Counted from the first letter of the stretch, positions 13,001 through 26,025 are shown. The stretch is DNA of 64,000 bases from Dioscorea cayenensis subsp. rotundata (GCF_009730915.1 NC_052479.1:992001-1056000), one strand, 5' to 3'. Numbers and translations: made by a program. The notes: generated from the sequence alone by a model not told the origin.

Positions 13001-13762
13001 CTTCCGTAATTTTTGTCTTAATATGTATCTACACACTCACACATCATAGTGCTTCTAGATTTTCTTAATTATGTTTTTTTTTAAAAAAAAAATTTATGGA
13101 TCAATTAGTGTTTATTCTAGTACCTGATTGATTTTTAAAAATGATAGTTTGTGTTTGGTTTTTTTTCCGCTTAGTTTTATATATTTTAATTATAGTGAAT
13201 AAACTGCATTCATTAAAATAAATTAAAAATAATAATAATTATAAAAACTAAAGATCATAACTCAATAGAGTTTATAAATGTTAAAGAAAAATACATCTAA
13301 ACACAACTAGGAATTAAGAAAGCAAGTCAAGTGTTGAACTAACATGTGGTCCTTGCCGCCACCATGGTAATTGTCCTCCAACCACTCGTTAGAAAACATT
13401 AAGTTTTATTAACTATGGTCTTAAACCGATGTAACTCTTCATATTATTAACCAAATAATGTCAAAATATTACATATATATATAAGACATAAAGCAATAAA
13501 ACATTAGAAAAATAAGAAAAAAAAAAAGGTCTTATGCTTATGATATGGAAATAAGAGTTTACTTTTTTACCATGTAAGTTTATTTGGTAAATAGCTACTT
13601 TCGACTAATGTGTTTTCAAGATTCAAATGTCAAACTCTTACAACAGTCAAAAATTCAAAAACAGTTTTTTTTTTCTTTCTTTTTTTGGTCGGTATCCACC
13701 ATGAAATCATTCTTTTTCATTTAATAATTAATTAATTAATTAATTAATTAATACTAATTAAT

Positions 13763-13832
13763 ACTAATTAATAGTTGAACAAGTAGTGTGTGAATTTAAT
13801 TAACTAATTAATAGTTGAACAAGTAGTGTGTG
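13763..13832 (+). repeat. 40-bp tandem duplication
   Basis: ACTAATTAATAGTTGAACAA plus AGTAGTGTGTG occurs at 13763 and again at 13803, period 40, directly after a TTAA run. Confidence 0.85.
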
Positions 13833-15299
13833 CATTGATGTTTTTAAAAAGTACAAAATGTTTCACAATTGAAAGTCAAACAAAGAAACGTCACTCAAAA
13901 TGTGTAAATATTTTGAATTGAATTCATAAATAACAACTTCTTAAGCTAATAAGCTTTCATACAGTTCACACACATAAAGCGCCGCTCTTGTGCTTTTAAA
14001 TGCTTACTTTTTTTATTCTATTTTATTTACTCTACTACTTGGTAAGCAAGTATCATTAGACTTGTCAATTCTTAATCACATGTTATAAACCCTAATAAAT
14101 GTTTTTTTGCTTTTTCTACATAGAAACTATACTTGCATCTAAACCTCTATTTTTAATATATATATATATATATATTGTATGTAAGATTAATTATTGAGAA
14201 GCACTCGAGAAAAATCGATAAATTTTGTCTGACCTTCCTACTTACTTTTAAAACTATGTTTTCGAGAATATTTATTTATCTTCGAACAATTCATTCTATT
14301 AGTTATTGTGTATTTTTATACAATTTTGTTAAATAAAATGTAGAGGTACACCTCGGTCTTAAAAATAAAAATTTCTTGAAAAAAAACCCTAAAAATAAGT
14401 TTAAAAAAAGACTAATATATAAACATCAGTTTGACTATAATTATATTTGCCTTAATCTCTAATAAATAAAATTTTTATTATCATTTTTGCATAAAGTTGG
14501 ACTTTGTATTTGCAAGCATTAAATGTTATTTAATAATTAATTGGAAATTGCTAAGAAAGCAGCAAAATGTCATATGAGGTGAGGTTTCATTGGTTGTTGG
14601 AGTTACAAGACAAACTTAAAAGTCAAATGAGGAAACCATGACAAACTTCTAGTAAAAATGATATTATTTCAAGATTATTTAATTTGATTCTTAACTTGAA
14701 TTGAATTTAAGTTGGAATTCAACTCAAACTATAAACTAAGTTGGATTTGGGTTCCTGCATGGGAACATAAGAAAAAAAATAAATTAACTTAGAATCCAAG
14801 TAAACTTATATACTTATCTTATTCTGAAGAATTAGTCAGTGTTAAATACTAGAACTTGCAGGGGTTTATATGCAAAAACAAAATATAATGTCCGCATCTA
14901 GACATGAAATAGCATGAACTTACTTCATTAGTTTCTAAGGTCAAACTTACATTAAATGTTTATGCAAAAGGCATCAATATCATACAACCTCACTGATGAT
15001 GTAACTGAATAATTAAGACAATGTTCCAGATCTTGCAAAACGTAAAAATATAGTCTAATTTGTTGATGAGTTAATTCAGTCATAAAATCCAAATAAATGA
15101 AAGTGATCACAGTTCAAAGTAGTAAAACATTAAAATATTGGATTAGTTTAACCATTATTTTCTATCATCCTAATCATCTTTGCTTACTTTTGTTATTCCA
15201 GAAGCACCAAATTCAATAGAAAACTCAAAGCTTCTAGCAAAACTCATAGTTCAAACTTCCAACAAACTTATTTCATATCTAAGAAAAGCTTAGGATGTC

Positions 15300-15945
15300 G
15301 TTAATTCATGAACATTACATTATCATCAATTGACAATAAACATATAAACGAATGAGAGACGAATAAAGAAACATACACAAAATCAATCCATGCATAGAAT
15401 TTTATACCTTAAATGAAAATGCTAGCAAAACATTGACGATGTTGTCCTCCAACGTGCTATCGACGCTACTTTATGAAAAGAAATGGTTGACACTTCTCTG
15501 ATTTAAGATGATATTACTAGATAATGCATTTAACTATAAATCGGCCAAACATGAATCTTAAACAAGTCATAAGAAAGTTAGGTGGTAGAACCTAATTAAG
15601 ACACGGTATTGTCATGTTATTACACTAACCCCAAATCAGCTTGACCAGTGTAGTGTTCGTATCGTGTCAAACAAATAGTGTCACATATTGCCGGCTCTAT
15701 ACAAGTCTATCTAGAAACAGAACTCAGAGATATAGATATTAATTCATGAACCAAAGCAATTAAATTCAGCAATGGGCAAAGTTGATCTATGTTCAAATGT
15801 TACAGTATTGTATCTTCAACAATAAACACACAAATGAATGATAGATGGATATAGAACATACAAGAATTCAAATTCATGAATAGAATTTTATACCGGAAAT
15901 GGAAAATCCAAGAAACATGAAGATGTTGTCCTCCAAGGTATTAAA
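15300..15945 (-). repeat. Two diverged direct copies of an exon-like module downstream of the F-box gene
   Basis: On the minus strand both copies contain TTGGAGGACAACATC, then about 30 bases, then a good donor-like site (GGTATAAAATTCTAT) and a shared TCATGAAT/GCATGGAT tail. Copy 1 spans about 15300-15470 and copy 2 about 15738-15945. They could be alternative 3'UTR exons of the F-box gene or remains of a duplicated short gene; the sequence does not decide. Confidence 0.45.
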
Positions 15946-16062
15946 GAACAAATGAGGGTAAAGATAACACCATCAAGAAGATACAGATTACCAATGTAAG
16001 TACATACCTTAAGATGTGTAAGCCATTGCATCAATTAAATAAGACTATTACCTTTCCGATAA

Positions 16063-17346
16063 TTAGCAACCCATTACTGCACAATTGTAAACAAAAGCCC
16101 CAGCTCTTTCCCTGACAGCAAGCACATCCCATTCTGGTCCAGTGTTTCCTTCCTCGGGGCACCACGAGTGCAGCACAATGACTTCGCCTTGAGGCCCTCG
16201 ATGGCCACCGATCACCAGCAACTTGTCACCACAAGCCTTGAATGCCAGACCCCAGCCATTATACGAATCAGCTCTAACAGGCAGTGGCTTTACTACATTC
16301 CAAGTATTATTTACTTTATCATACTTCTTAACTACATTTATGGCCTGATCAGCAGCATAGAGTTGATTATTTACAACAGCAACCAATGGTGGAGACTGAG
16401 TGGCTCTGTTGCCCCCTGGATACATATTTCGAATTCTCTTCCACATCCTAGTTTCAAGATTATACTCCTCGCCGCAAGTTAAGGAATCTGTATGGCTCGA
16501 CATACCACCTATAACATAAAACTTCCCATCCATAAAAAACCCAGAACACATTTTCCGCGGTAAGTTCATGTCAGGTAGAGTTTCCCATGTGCCTAATTCA
16601 GAATTGTACAATTCAGCACATTTTAGAACATGGCCATTCTTATTGCTTCCCCCAGCAACAATAGCAATTTCTCCAGAGCTTCCTGATCCAAACAAACAGC
16701 GGGATAAGTTCATTGATGGGCATCTCGACCAATTGCGCCTTACTAAACAATACATCCAAATAGCAAAACCAGTCAACTCCCGACCAAAGACAAGAAGTTG
16801 AGTTCCTACTGCAAGGGACTCCTTGTCAGCATAAGAAAAACACTCATCACATGGCATTCGTGGTAGCCTCATCCATCTCTGCCTGTTAGGGTCAAATGCT
16901 TCCCATGGCATCAAGCTACAAGCTAAGTAAACCCAGTGCTCAATGATACCAAGTTGTCTCCTTAATCTGTATAGATATCCACTGCCAATCAACAAGTTGA
17001 ATCTTTTACTCAGACAAGCCAATGAAGGATAATCCGATCTACGTGCCCAAGCTAGACAATCTAGTGCAATATCATCATGAAGGCCTGGAAGAAGAGAATC
17101 CTCTGATCTTTGTCCATTATAATCACTTCCTGGTTGCTTCTTAACTGCAGGACATCTTTTCTTCTGTCCGATCAAATCTAAACCAGATCTATAAAGCTCT
17201 CTGCACATGCTTTCTCTTACTTTCTTCAATATTTCTCCGTTTCTAGCTAATAGGATGTAGGCTAATATATACTTCTGAAAAGAACCGGAGTCCTGATCAA
17301 AGGATCTAAAAAGTTGTGAAAATAAACATGCTTGAGCATCAACCAT
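16063..17346 (-). CDS. F-box/kelch-repeat protein, SKIP11-like
   Basis: A 427-residue protein with an intronless coding region, matching the SKIP11/At1g26930/At1g74510 family. An F-box-like segment ([20 protein letters not shown]) starts near residue 84. It is followed by the [16 protein letters not shown] block and a kelch beta-propeller with repeats around [33 protein letters not shown] and [16 protein letters not shown]. Such proteins are substrate adaptors of SCF ubiquitin ligases: the F-box binds SKP1 and the kelch propeller holds the target. The target is unknown here. The frame is unbroken, unlike several neighbours. A leader exon and 5'UTR intron are inferred upstream. The stop at 16063 follows a C-terminus ending YNCAVMGC, typical of the family. 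Confidence 0.93.
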   Translation of the reverse strand: MVDAQACLFSQLFRSFDQDSGSFQKYILAYILLARNGEILKKVRESMCRELYRSGLDLIGQKKRCPAVKKQPGSDYNGQRSEDSLLPGLHDDIALDCLAWARRSDYPSLACLSKRFNLLIGSGYLYRLRRQLGIIEHWVYLACSLMPWEAFDPNRQRWMRLPRMPCDECFSYADKESLAVGTQLLVFGRELTGFAIWMYCLVRRNWSRCPSMNLSRCLFGSGSSGEIAIVAGGSNKNGHVLKCAELYNSELGTWETLPDMNLPRKMCSGFFMDGKFYVIGGMSSHTDSLTCGEEYNLETRMWKRIRNMYPGGNRATQSPPLVAVVNNQLYAADQAINVVKKYDKVNNTWNVVKPLPVRADSYNGWGLAFKACGDKLLVIGGHRGPQGEVIVLHSWCPEEGNTGPEWDVLAVRERAGAFVYNCAVMGC

Positions 17347-17414
17347 GGTTTCTGACTTGCTATCTAGCGCATTGTTCTTTGTCTTGTCTTCTCAAAGTAA
17401 CATCAAAAGAGCTG

Positions 17415-18236
17415 CTGCATAAGGAACAAATCAGGAACAGGTCACATGTTAGCTAAAACTAAACAGAGTTCAAAGAGTACACTGGATTCAAAAAGTAACT
17501 AGAATATATTGACCATCAGCTCATTCTACAAGAGATGCACAAGCACTCGCAATGTTGTAGTGACAGAAGGTGCTGAAGCACATAATATCTGCTGCTCAAC
17601 AACAATAAATGAGAAGGTTTAAGAACTGGCATCTCAGACTGATAATAAAAACAATCAAAATAATCAATGTACCTAGCAATCCAGACACCAAGCTCCATGT
17701 AATTGGGCAACAAAGAGAAAGAAAAACATGAAGGGCATCAACCACCAATGCAGACAATACATTGTGCAGGACTCACAACACCATGTAATCCAAACATCAA
17801 AATTAGACTCACATAAATGATACTACAAACCATACTTCAGCATATTTTAACTAAAAAAAAAAAATTACAAAATGTACTTACAGCAAATTAAAAATCTTAT
17901 TATTCAAGGCCAATCTGGCCTACATAGACAGAAGTGTTAAGGAGGAATGGTTTCTATAAGTCAGTGATTAACTAATATAAACATATAGCATAACAAAAGA
18001 TTCCACATTGACCACCTTTACAGGATAGAAATTATTCTATGGAACAAAAATCACAAAATTCAACACCAAAGTAACAAAAGTTCGAATTTTGGATGTATAT
18101 TCTACTTAGAAACGATGAAAAGAGCTCTGCAATTTCAGTATAACTCTAATAACAAAACAAAAAGCTGCAATAAAACCAGAAATTAGCGAAAAAATATAAC
18201 AGGAAAAACAAAACCACTTTTTGTGAATTATTTCAC
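17415..18236 (-). other. Inferred 5'UTR intron of the F-box gene
   Basis: On the minus strand a strong donor (CTGAG|GTGAAA) lies at 18236/18237 and an acceptor (TTATGCAG|CAGC) at 17414/17415, 68 bases upstream of the ATG. Between them the sequence is AT-rich and non-coding. Beyond 18237 the sequence becomes C- and CT-rich, like a leader, ending near an (AG)n/(GT)n run at 18678-18706. This is a splice-site inference without transcript support. Confidence 0.5.
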
Positions 18237-18677
18237 CTCAGAAGAGCATCTGCAGAGAAATTCTCAGCAACTCGCATCAAGGATCCAATCACGGAAAAGC
18301 TAGACTTGAAATCCACACATCACCCTCCCATCAATCCAGATCCTCTGAGAAATCTCCAGAGCGGACGAGACAACACCCGATCTACCATCAAGAACCGACC
18401 CCTCCCATTATCCACCCAATAACCCAGATCTAAAACCCAAACTTCAAAGAACACTTCCAGACCTCAATCCCAACTCCCACAACTCGAACACTCTCCAAGA
18501 AACCAGTAGTTCTCACAACCACCAACAAACTACCAGCCGTCCTCGGATCTACCGCCTCGAACACTCCTCGGTGAAAGTCCTATCGCCGGATACCCTCCTC
18601 CGGTGAGCAGATCACCCCGCCGGCGCCGCCGGATCCCCCCTCACGGCTCCAAGCACCCAGAACCCCGATCCCATCAG

Positions 18678-18706
18678 CGAGAGAGAGAGAGTGTGTGTGT
18701 GTGTGT
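18678..18706. repeat. (GA)n(GT)n microsatellite near the F-box promoter
   Basis: GAGAGAGAGAGA followed directly by GTGTGTGTGTGTG. It lies about 440 bases upstream of the inferred leader donor and could be part of the leader or promoter. Confidence 0.85.
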
Positions 18707-18749
18707 CTGAGAAACGAGGAGTTGAATTCCCGGCGGGATGGGTAAAAAG

Positions 18750-19273
18750 GTAAATTTACTTTAAAAATTAAAAAATTAAAAAAATATATAAAAGAAGTAT
18801 TATAAAAAAAATAAAAAAAATGAAGCCAGCTGTCCCAGTGTTTCACGCCGCACGTGACTTCTGCCAGAGCTTTATTTTTGTTAGTAGTGTTTAAAGCTAA
18901 AGGCACCCTTACTTGCACCCTAATCCATGGAAATCCAATAAATAATTACATTAAAAAAATAACTAAAAGTATAAATAATATATATACACATATGATGATG
19001 ATGATGATTCATGTGCAGACGTCGTCCACAGATAATAAAAAAGTTTAACATGTGAGATCGATTATATTATATTGCGATTTGGATTGAATGGTGAAAATAT
19101 AGTTTATCCTATTGTTTTACTGTACAATCGATCATAAGAGTATTGTTCATCTCATTTTTATTGTTTATAACACTGTTTTATTTAAATAAAAATATTGGAT
19201 TCAAATCCAACAGTTGAGAACGGACGTTCGTAAATAATATATTTATAAATATTCTCAAAAAAAACTGGTCCTA

Positions 19274-19310
<37 letters not shown>

Positions 19311-21130
19311 TTCAATACAGTATAGTAATACATCTCAATAAAATTAATGATCAAAATTCACAATTAATCTTTAAACTATAAAACCTGCATTAGATATATT
19401 TTTTAAAAAAAATAAATTAAAAAATGGATGAGTCTGGTTTAAGAGTTACTTTTGAGGGTGTAAATGAATTTTGGTAATTTGTTTTTTTCTTTTTTATTTT
19501 TAAATTTTTAAAAAAAGGACGTTTAATAGGATAAGGTTTCAAAAGTCATATCGAAGACCCCCACGGAAGGTCAACACCGAATTACGCTATACGGTTTTTT
19601 ACCAGAAATAGAAAGGGCTCTATTCGTAAATGGGTCTGATTAACGGTTACGATGATGTGACGCCAGAGAACGGACGGTGAGATTTGCAGATAACTTTCCT
19701 CGGGGTTCCATCGCATCGTTGTGTCAGCTAGTGATGCGACTATGGTCAATGCGACTATGGTCAGTCAACGCCAAGCAATCATAGCCGTTCGATTGGGCTC
19801 AAAGGTTTGAGATTTAACGCGCGGGATTGTTTCGAGATTAGTGAATTATCAACAAACAACATTTTTTTTAAAGTTTATAAAAGACCGCAACTTCAACAAT
19901 GCTAATGAACAGTAATAACAAATAAATATATGTGCATAATTTTTGTATGTTTGTGAAAGACCTTACCTCAACTTATTTAAAATAAATCAAGAAAATGGAA
20001 TTAAAATAAATAAAAATAAAAATCTCTATGGAATTCCACTAAAATTAGATGAAAATATTAAATATTCAATTTAAACCTTAAACTATATAAATAAAATGAA
20101 ATAATTAAACCAGTAGTAGAAAATTAACTCACGAGGATGGTTCTAGTGGTAAAAGCTTAATTCGCTTAACCTTGACCCAAAATATCGATATATTAAAAGA
20201 AAAAAAGTAAAAAAAAAAAAAAATAATTTTGCATGGAAGTGAATAACTTTGTAGGAAACTCCAAGTAATATCAAATTTAAATTTAAATGATGATAAACCT
20301 AAATTAACTTATAACTTTGAATGGGGTTGAAATGGATTCCAAAAACACTTGATTGCCGTCCCACAAAGAAAGAGGGGCCGGCCAACTTTGATATCCTTAT
20401 ATCCATGGACATAATAATAAATATAAAATAATAGATATTAAAAAGGTTTTAAGGTCCAAACAAATAGAAGAAGAAAAAAAGGGGGCAAATGGGATACAAT
20501 TTAAGTGAGGACCAAGAAGATAAAAAGGCCCAATTGGTGGGTTGGCCACAAATTGGTGCACTCCACCTCACTATTTATTTCATCTTTTATTTCTTAAATT
20601 TGTATATATATATATATATATAACATTTGGTTGTTCACTAATGTCATATAATCATCCATTAAATAAATAGGTAATTTTTTGGATGTGTTTGGATGAGGAT
20701 TAAAAGAAGCTTTAAGCATAATGTTCAAGTTTACTCTTTTGATTGATTGATTGATTGACAGACAATGACAACAATGCATGTAATTCTAGAAAAAAAAGTA
20801 TTGAGCCTTGTCAAACACAAGTAATTTGTACACTTCTATTTTATATTGGTTAATAATATGAATATTAATGAATTAATCTAATATATTTATATTTAATTAT
20901 GTGTTATTTTTAATTTGATAAATTTCATGAAACTGTATTGTACATAAAAATATCTTCTTAGATATAAACTAAATATATAGTCCGAGTCAGATTCAACATT
21001 AAAAAAAACTTAAACTGGCAGATGAGAAATCCGGGTTTATATATTCAAAACTATGTTTTTCAAATTAACCAATGTAAGACTATTAATTACTCTAATATGT
21101 CTTACAGAAACTAAGTATGGGGGGCAATGA
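18750..21130. other. Intergenic spacer between F-box and MYB genes
   Basis: No gene is seen. An ACGT-core motif (CGCACGTGAC) sits at about 18849-18858 in the likely F-box promoter. TA runs lie at 19279-19306 and 20605-20621. Near 20140-20222 a stretch GGTTCTAGTGGTAAAAGC with a downstream A-rich tail resembles a degraded tRNA-derived SINE. Apart from this only AT-rich sequence is visible. Confidence 0.6.
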
Positions 21131-21204
21131 AGTTCATTCATCCTCCATGGCTATAAAAGAAAGAGAGAGGCGAAACCTTAAAATGAGAAAGAGAAGGAAA
21201 GAAG

Positions 21205-22185
21205 ATGATAAAAATGAAAGAAGAGAAAAGGAAAGGGGCATGGACAGAGGAAGAAGACAAGCAATTAGAATGGTATGTGAGCTTGTTTGGTGAAAGGAGA
21301 TGGGATTTCTTAGCACAAGTATCAGGTTTGAAAATTTAATTAATTCCATATTTCCAATGAAGTCATCTAATTTTATATCTAATCTATGTCATATCATATA
21401 TGTGAAAGTACATTTCTGATCTTTCAAATATAATTCAATGGGTTTGTTCATAAATACTAAAATTATATTTTTCTAGAAGCACTTCTACCGATTATTCTTT
21501 TTTTATTAAATTTTTTATTTGTTCAGAGACTTTTAGAGGTTGAAGATGAACAGGGTAATGAACCTGAAAGTGCACTTTAGTTTTACTGTTTTTGTGTGTG
21601 TGTGTGTGTGTGTATAGGTCTCAAAAGAAGTGGGAAGAGTTGCAGGCTAAGATGGGTTAACTATCTTCACCCAGGACTCAAGCATGGCCGCATGAGCCCA
21701 CAAGAGGAACAACTTGTCCTACAACTCCACTCTTATTGGGGAAACAGGTTAACACTAGTTTTGTTTTTACTTTTATGTATTGAATCTAATCTAAACATGT
21801 GTGACATTTATAGTATTCTTAATGTTTACAAGGTGGTCTCAAATAGCTCGGAAACTACCGGGTCGAACTGATAATGAGATCAAGAATTATTGGAGAACTC
21901 GAATGAGAAAAATAGCACAAGAGAGGAAAATGAACTCATCTCCGGCTCTGTCATCATATAATGATACTAATTTTTATTTCAATGAACCTCAATCAAGGAC
22001 TGAAAGGGAAGAAGAAGAAGAAGGAGGAAACTATTGACGGTGACCCTATGGATCAAAAAAATGGAAGGACATTGAACTGAGTTTTGAGGATGGCAGTGAT
22101 GAAGGTTTGGGATGTATCTTGCAATCAAATGACTTCCCTAGCGGAGGAGTGCTACTTGGATTCACTCTGGAAGTTAGAGGAATAA
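21205..22185 (+). CDS. R2R3-MYB transcription factor, MYB48/MYB59 group (C-terminus out of frame)
   Basis: Nuclear DNA-binding factor. Exons are 21205-21325, 21618-21747 and 21833 onward. R2 begins [20 protein letters not shown] and continues [21 protein letters not shown]3 contains [20 protein letters not shown]. The residues RRWDF and the [14 protein letters not shown] linker point to the MYB48/59 clade. The start at 21205 is the first ATG in frame (a second is at 21214). The open frame stops at 22037 after 151 residues, but the next 150 bases keep the clade's C-terminal signature in other frames: MDQ at 22048, [14 protein letters not shown] at 22062, and VWDVSCNQ to SLWKLEE ending at 22185. 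That implies three small indels, one in a run of seven A's. Exon 1 contains several ATGs in other frames. Confidence 0.88.
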
Positions 22186-22574
22186 GAGCTAATAAAGGAT
22201 CTTTCCTTAGTTGATGTGCCTATATATTTCTAGCTTATCTAGTCAAGTGTTTGCATGAGAAATTTTAACCATGTATGAAACACTATATATAAAGGGTATA
22301 AAAGATATTTCACCTACTTGCGTCCATCTATTATTGGTGGAAGACACTAGACAGTATAAATATATAAACTATTTATAATAAAGCATGCTGAAAAGGAGTA
22401 GATAATTTTAATTATATAAGAGTTAAAACTTAAAACTCAAATCATGCATAAAATTACCTAACAGATATGATCAATAAAATACAAGTACAAGTGTACAACA
22501 AGCAGAAACTTCTGAAAATTCCAAACCCACTGGAACTAAATTGAAAAGCAAGATTGCAAACTCTAATCGAGGAA
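22186..22574. other. Convergent 3' spacer between MYB and DAPF
   Basis: Both neighbouring genes point into this 390-base gap, which should hold their 3'UTRs. No ORF or repeat of note. Confidence 0.7.
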
Positions 22575-25446
22575 CTAAATAGGGATGGATCCATAGAACA
22601 CTACCTCAGCTGGACCTGTCATGTAGACAAGATTGTCATCTTCTCTCCATTCGATTTCTAATGGACCCCCGGGCAAATCAACAGTGCATGACTGAAGTTA
22701 CAAGGTTGTGTGGGATTGTAATTAGACAACGAGAAAGAAAAGTAGATCGACAGAGATTAAACAAGAAAAATATGAATAAAAACATTTGCCAACGACTTAC
22801 CCTCTCTATGCGACCTTCAAGCACGGCAGCAACTACTAATGCACAAGCTCCTGTCCCACATGCTAGAGTTGCACCTGCAATTGCAATGTGACGTAGTAAA
22901 GTAACTCTATTTCAGCCAATATCCACATAGGCCCACAGAATAAAGGAATAGTTATAGCTTACAGATCACTCTGATGAGTTATGCAAAAAATAGGTAGATA
23001 GTGATTGCGTAGGAAATGTAGAAACTAAAAGAAATATCATAAAGTATATTGCAGAATAATACCTGCACCACGCTCCCACACACGCATTTTTAGGTGAGTT
23101 CTTGAGATGACTTCCACAAATTCTGAACAGATACAAGAACCCAGCTTAGGAAAATCGAAGAATTGTTAGCAAGTAAAACCAGAATGCCGGCTGATGGATT
23201 GCATTTAATAACAAGAATTTTTTATTCTAATTTTCCCAACAAAGAAAGAACAGGAGCAGTGTCACCATCCACAGATATACATTCACTTGATATGTATTTA
23301 CAAGATGCATGATATACATGATAAGTAATAACATGTACAACAAGAAGGCAAAAAAGTAACCTGTATTGGTCCGAGAAGGGAACATTTGGTGGTGCTCAAA
23401 TTTTGGGCCAATTTCTGCCAGCTTTAAGTCATCCACCTGCAGGCCCTGTCCAAGTTGATGCCAAAAAATTATAATTAGATGGCCACTAGATGCACCTAAC
23501 ATTGTAAATCAAACAAAGTTACCATAGTTGATTCTAATAGATGTTAACCAATGAAACTTTGTCATGTTAATGAATTTCAGAGTGGAAACTCTATACAACA
23601 GAATTAGACTAGAAACTTCAAAAGCAAAAATGAAACAACGTAGTGCAACCAAGAATAAGCAAAAACTCACAGGCAATAACTATTTGGGCGAAGTTATAAG
23701 AGTGAGATTATCAAGGTTTAATTTGGACATTACCTCAGAACGTTCGTTTCCAAAAGTAACACAGTGAGGATTTCCCATGCTAACACATGTCACTTTCCAT
23801 GAGATTCCATCAACTGCCAAATTTGCTTGAACAACAGCACCATTTTTAGTTTCTGGAAGTTTAGTAGGAATATCTGCTGCAGTGAGCACAGGCCTACCCA
23901 TATTGACTTTTACCTGTAAAAGACAAATAGTGTATAAATTTCATCTCAAATGTAAAAATAGATTAAATAATGCTGCGTATACATATGCTAAGAAATAATC
24001 ATCCGCCCACTAAGATACCGAACATCAAAGTCATTTTTTTTAAGAAGATATAACTTATAATTCATAAGAAGAGCCATAGAACCCACATTTGTTGCACTAT
24101 TTTTTTGATAAAAAAATATTTCATTTTGTTATACCAAAAGTTCCACCTCACATAATAGCAAAGAACATAATATGCCAAAAAATGTTCAAACTTCAAACTA
24201 TCAAGTTAGTGAATTAAAAGTCACTATTTTGTATTGAGGGACAAATGACATAACAATTGAGCAATACCTTCCCATCTTCTTGTATTTCAGGAACAATAAG
24301 ACCAGCACCAGTGTGAATAGTAAAACTGCCAGATAAGCAAACATAAGTCCGCAAACAACAGCTTAAAATTATATCAAAGATATTGCTCTTTTCATTTTAA
24401 TGACATAATTAATGGTAATGAATGAATACCCATCCTTTACAAATTGACAGTTCAAAAACATTTTATCATGAAAGTTTTAAACAAGAACTTTGTCCAAGAC
24501 AATCTTATGCAATATCATTTGCCCTTATCTCAAGAAAGCTACCAAGTCTGAATCCTTTACAACCAGTGAATTAGATTTAACAAGTATTTTATTACTTGAC
24601 AATTGGTGACTGAAACTATGTTCTGGAATTGCATCCTCAGGAGACAGACTACAAAAGAAATTAGATGCCAAGGCAATTCAAGAAAGAGGAAGAAATGCCA
24701 CCAAGTATGCCACTAAAAATATGTAAACAAGAACAACAACAATGAGAAAATAACTAGTAATAGCACCTTCGTGTACCAGTAAGGTTTTCAAGGTCAGCAA
24801 CATAACGAGCAAAACACCGGACTCCATTGCCACACATCTGAATGCACAATAACAAATTGATAGCATAAGAAATGCATTCAATATCATTCATAATATCTAA
24901 AAAATTCAATCTTAATCAGGAAAACAAAACACATATCACCTCTGGCTCGCTGCCATCCGAATTGAAAATCCTCATCGAGTAATCAGTGCCATTGACACCC
25001 GGCATTGCAAAGATCACACCATCAGCGCCAATGCCGAAATTACGATCGCAAAGCTTCACTGCCTGCTCAGGCGTAACACTCGGCTCCAAAGAATTCCTAT
25101 TATCGACCTAAAACCCAACAAATCTCCATAAACAACCCCAAAAAACAGCACAAATCAAAGAAGAAGTTCGAATACCAAGATGAAATCGTTGCCGAGGCCA
25201 TGGTACTTGACGAAATGGAGGACACCAGACTCCTTGCGATCCAAAAAGGAAATTTTCCGGGACTTCTCCGGGGCTTCAACGCTCATCCTGAAAGAAGATA
25301 ACCGGGAGCTAGGTTTGCCGAGAAACCGCAGTGATCGAGAGGAGTGGAGATCGGAGGAGAAAGCGGAGAGGAGAGAGAGAGAAGGAGAGAGGGCGGCGAT
25401 GAGGGGTTGAGAGAACGATGGAGATCGAGGATCCGGCCATGGACAT
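22575..25446 (-). CDS. DAPF: Diaminopimelate epimerase, plastid
   Basis: Converts LL- to meso-diaminopimelate in plastid lysine synthesis. Nine exons (minus strand): 25446-25176, 25107-24940, 24837-24767, 24325-24268, 23913-23734, 23445-23361, 23122-23063, 22874-22801, 22691-22575. All have GT-AG sites and phases that join. The two catalytic cysteines are seen in MCGNGVRC and LACGTGAC, and the [19 protein letters not shown] block is present. From MSVEAPEKS (25286) the frame is clean for 307 residues. Upstream, an ATG at 25446 opens a Ser/Arg/Leu-rich plastid transit peptide that is out of frame by one base. Removing one base in about 25287-25370 would give about 360 residues, near the usual plant length. 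If the break is real, translation could start at 25286 and give a protein without a transit peptide. Faces the MYB gene tail to tail. Confidence 0.93.
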
Positions 25447-25449
25447 TGA

Positions 25450-26025
25450 CGACGGCGGACGAGAGCTTCGAAGGTGGTTCAGGGCAGTGGGAAGACTTGC
25501 TTGTTTGTTCGCGCATTTTCTATTTTTCTATCTATGCATTTTTGCATCTAGAACCCTCGTATAATAGTATTTTGTTTGCGGACCTTTTGAATTTTTACAA
25601 ACATATATTTAGTTTAATTTTGATTACTGATCCCCGTGTCCGCAATTCTTTTTACCAATGAGACGGTATATGTGCAGAGTGTTATTTGAATAATGAATAA
25701 GAAAACTTAAGATTGAATATATATATATATAAATAATTTAACAGTATTATTTATTCATTATTCATTGATTTTCTGTACAAAAATGTTATTTTTTATCTCT
25801 TCAGAGTTGCATGGTGAAAGATTTTAATATAAATAATGTAGCAGTATTATTTATTTATTATTCACTAATTTTCTGTATAAAAATGTCATTTTTGTGTTTA
25901 ATTGATTAACAAAAAAAAGATATAGAGAGGTAAAAGTGCTATTCATTAAAAGCACAAATATAACTTTTAATAAGGTTATAAATGTAATCTTCAATTTAAG
26001 AAAATACCTTGAAAATAATTAGCAT
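25450..26025. other. Intergenic, DAPF promoter side
   Basis: GA/CT-rich leader sequence of DAPF passes into AT-rich sequence with a diverged pair of TTTAACAGTATTATTTATT-like segments near 25736 and 25840. No gene is seen. Confidence 0.6.

Larger units (their letters stand above)
10100..16062. other. Long AT-rich intergenic spacer
   Basis: No gene, RNA or element with coding capacity is seen in about 6 kb. The content is TA microsatellites (for example 10348-10366, 10727-10742, 14157-14175), TTAA runs, a 40-base tandem duplication at 13763-13832, and at 15300-15945 two diverged copies of an exon-like module close to the F-box gene's 3' end. The final few hundred bases probably hold the F-box 3'UTR. 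Confidence 0.7.

Noticed and set aside
13730-13835. CRISPR-like spaced repeats
   Set aside because: Only two copies of a 40-base tandem duplication in a plant nuclear spacer.
10100-16000. Search for LTR or other retroelement coding regions in the long spacers (also 29600-33700 and 53300-57000)
   Set aside because: No gag, protease, reverse-transcriptase, integrase or envelope-like frame and no long terminal repeats were recognised.
18580-18918. 112-codon minus-strand frame before the F-box gene
   Set aside because: It spans the AG/GT microsatellite, poly-A/T tracts and promoter sequence; no conserved feature.
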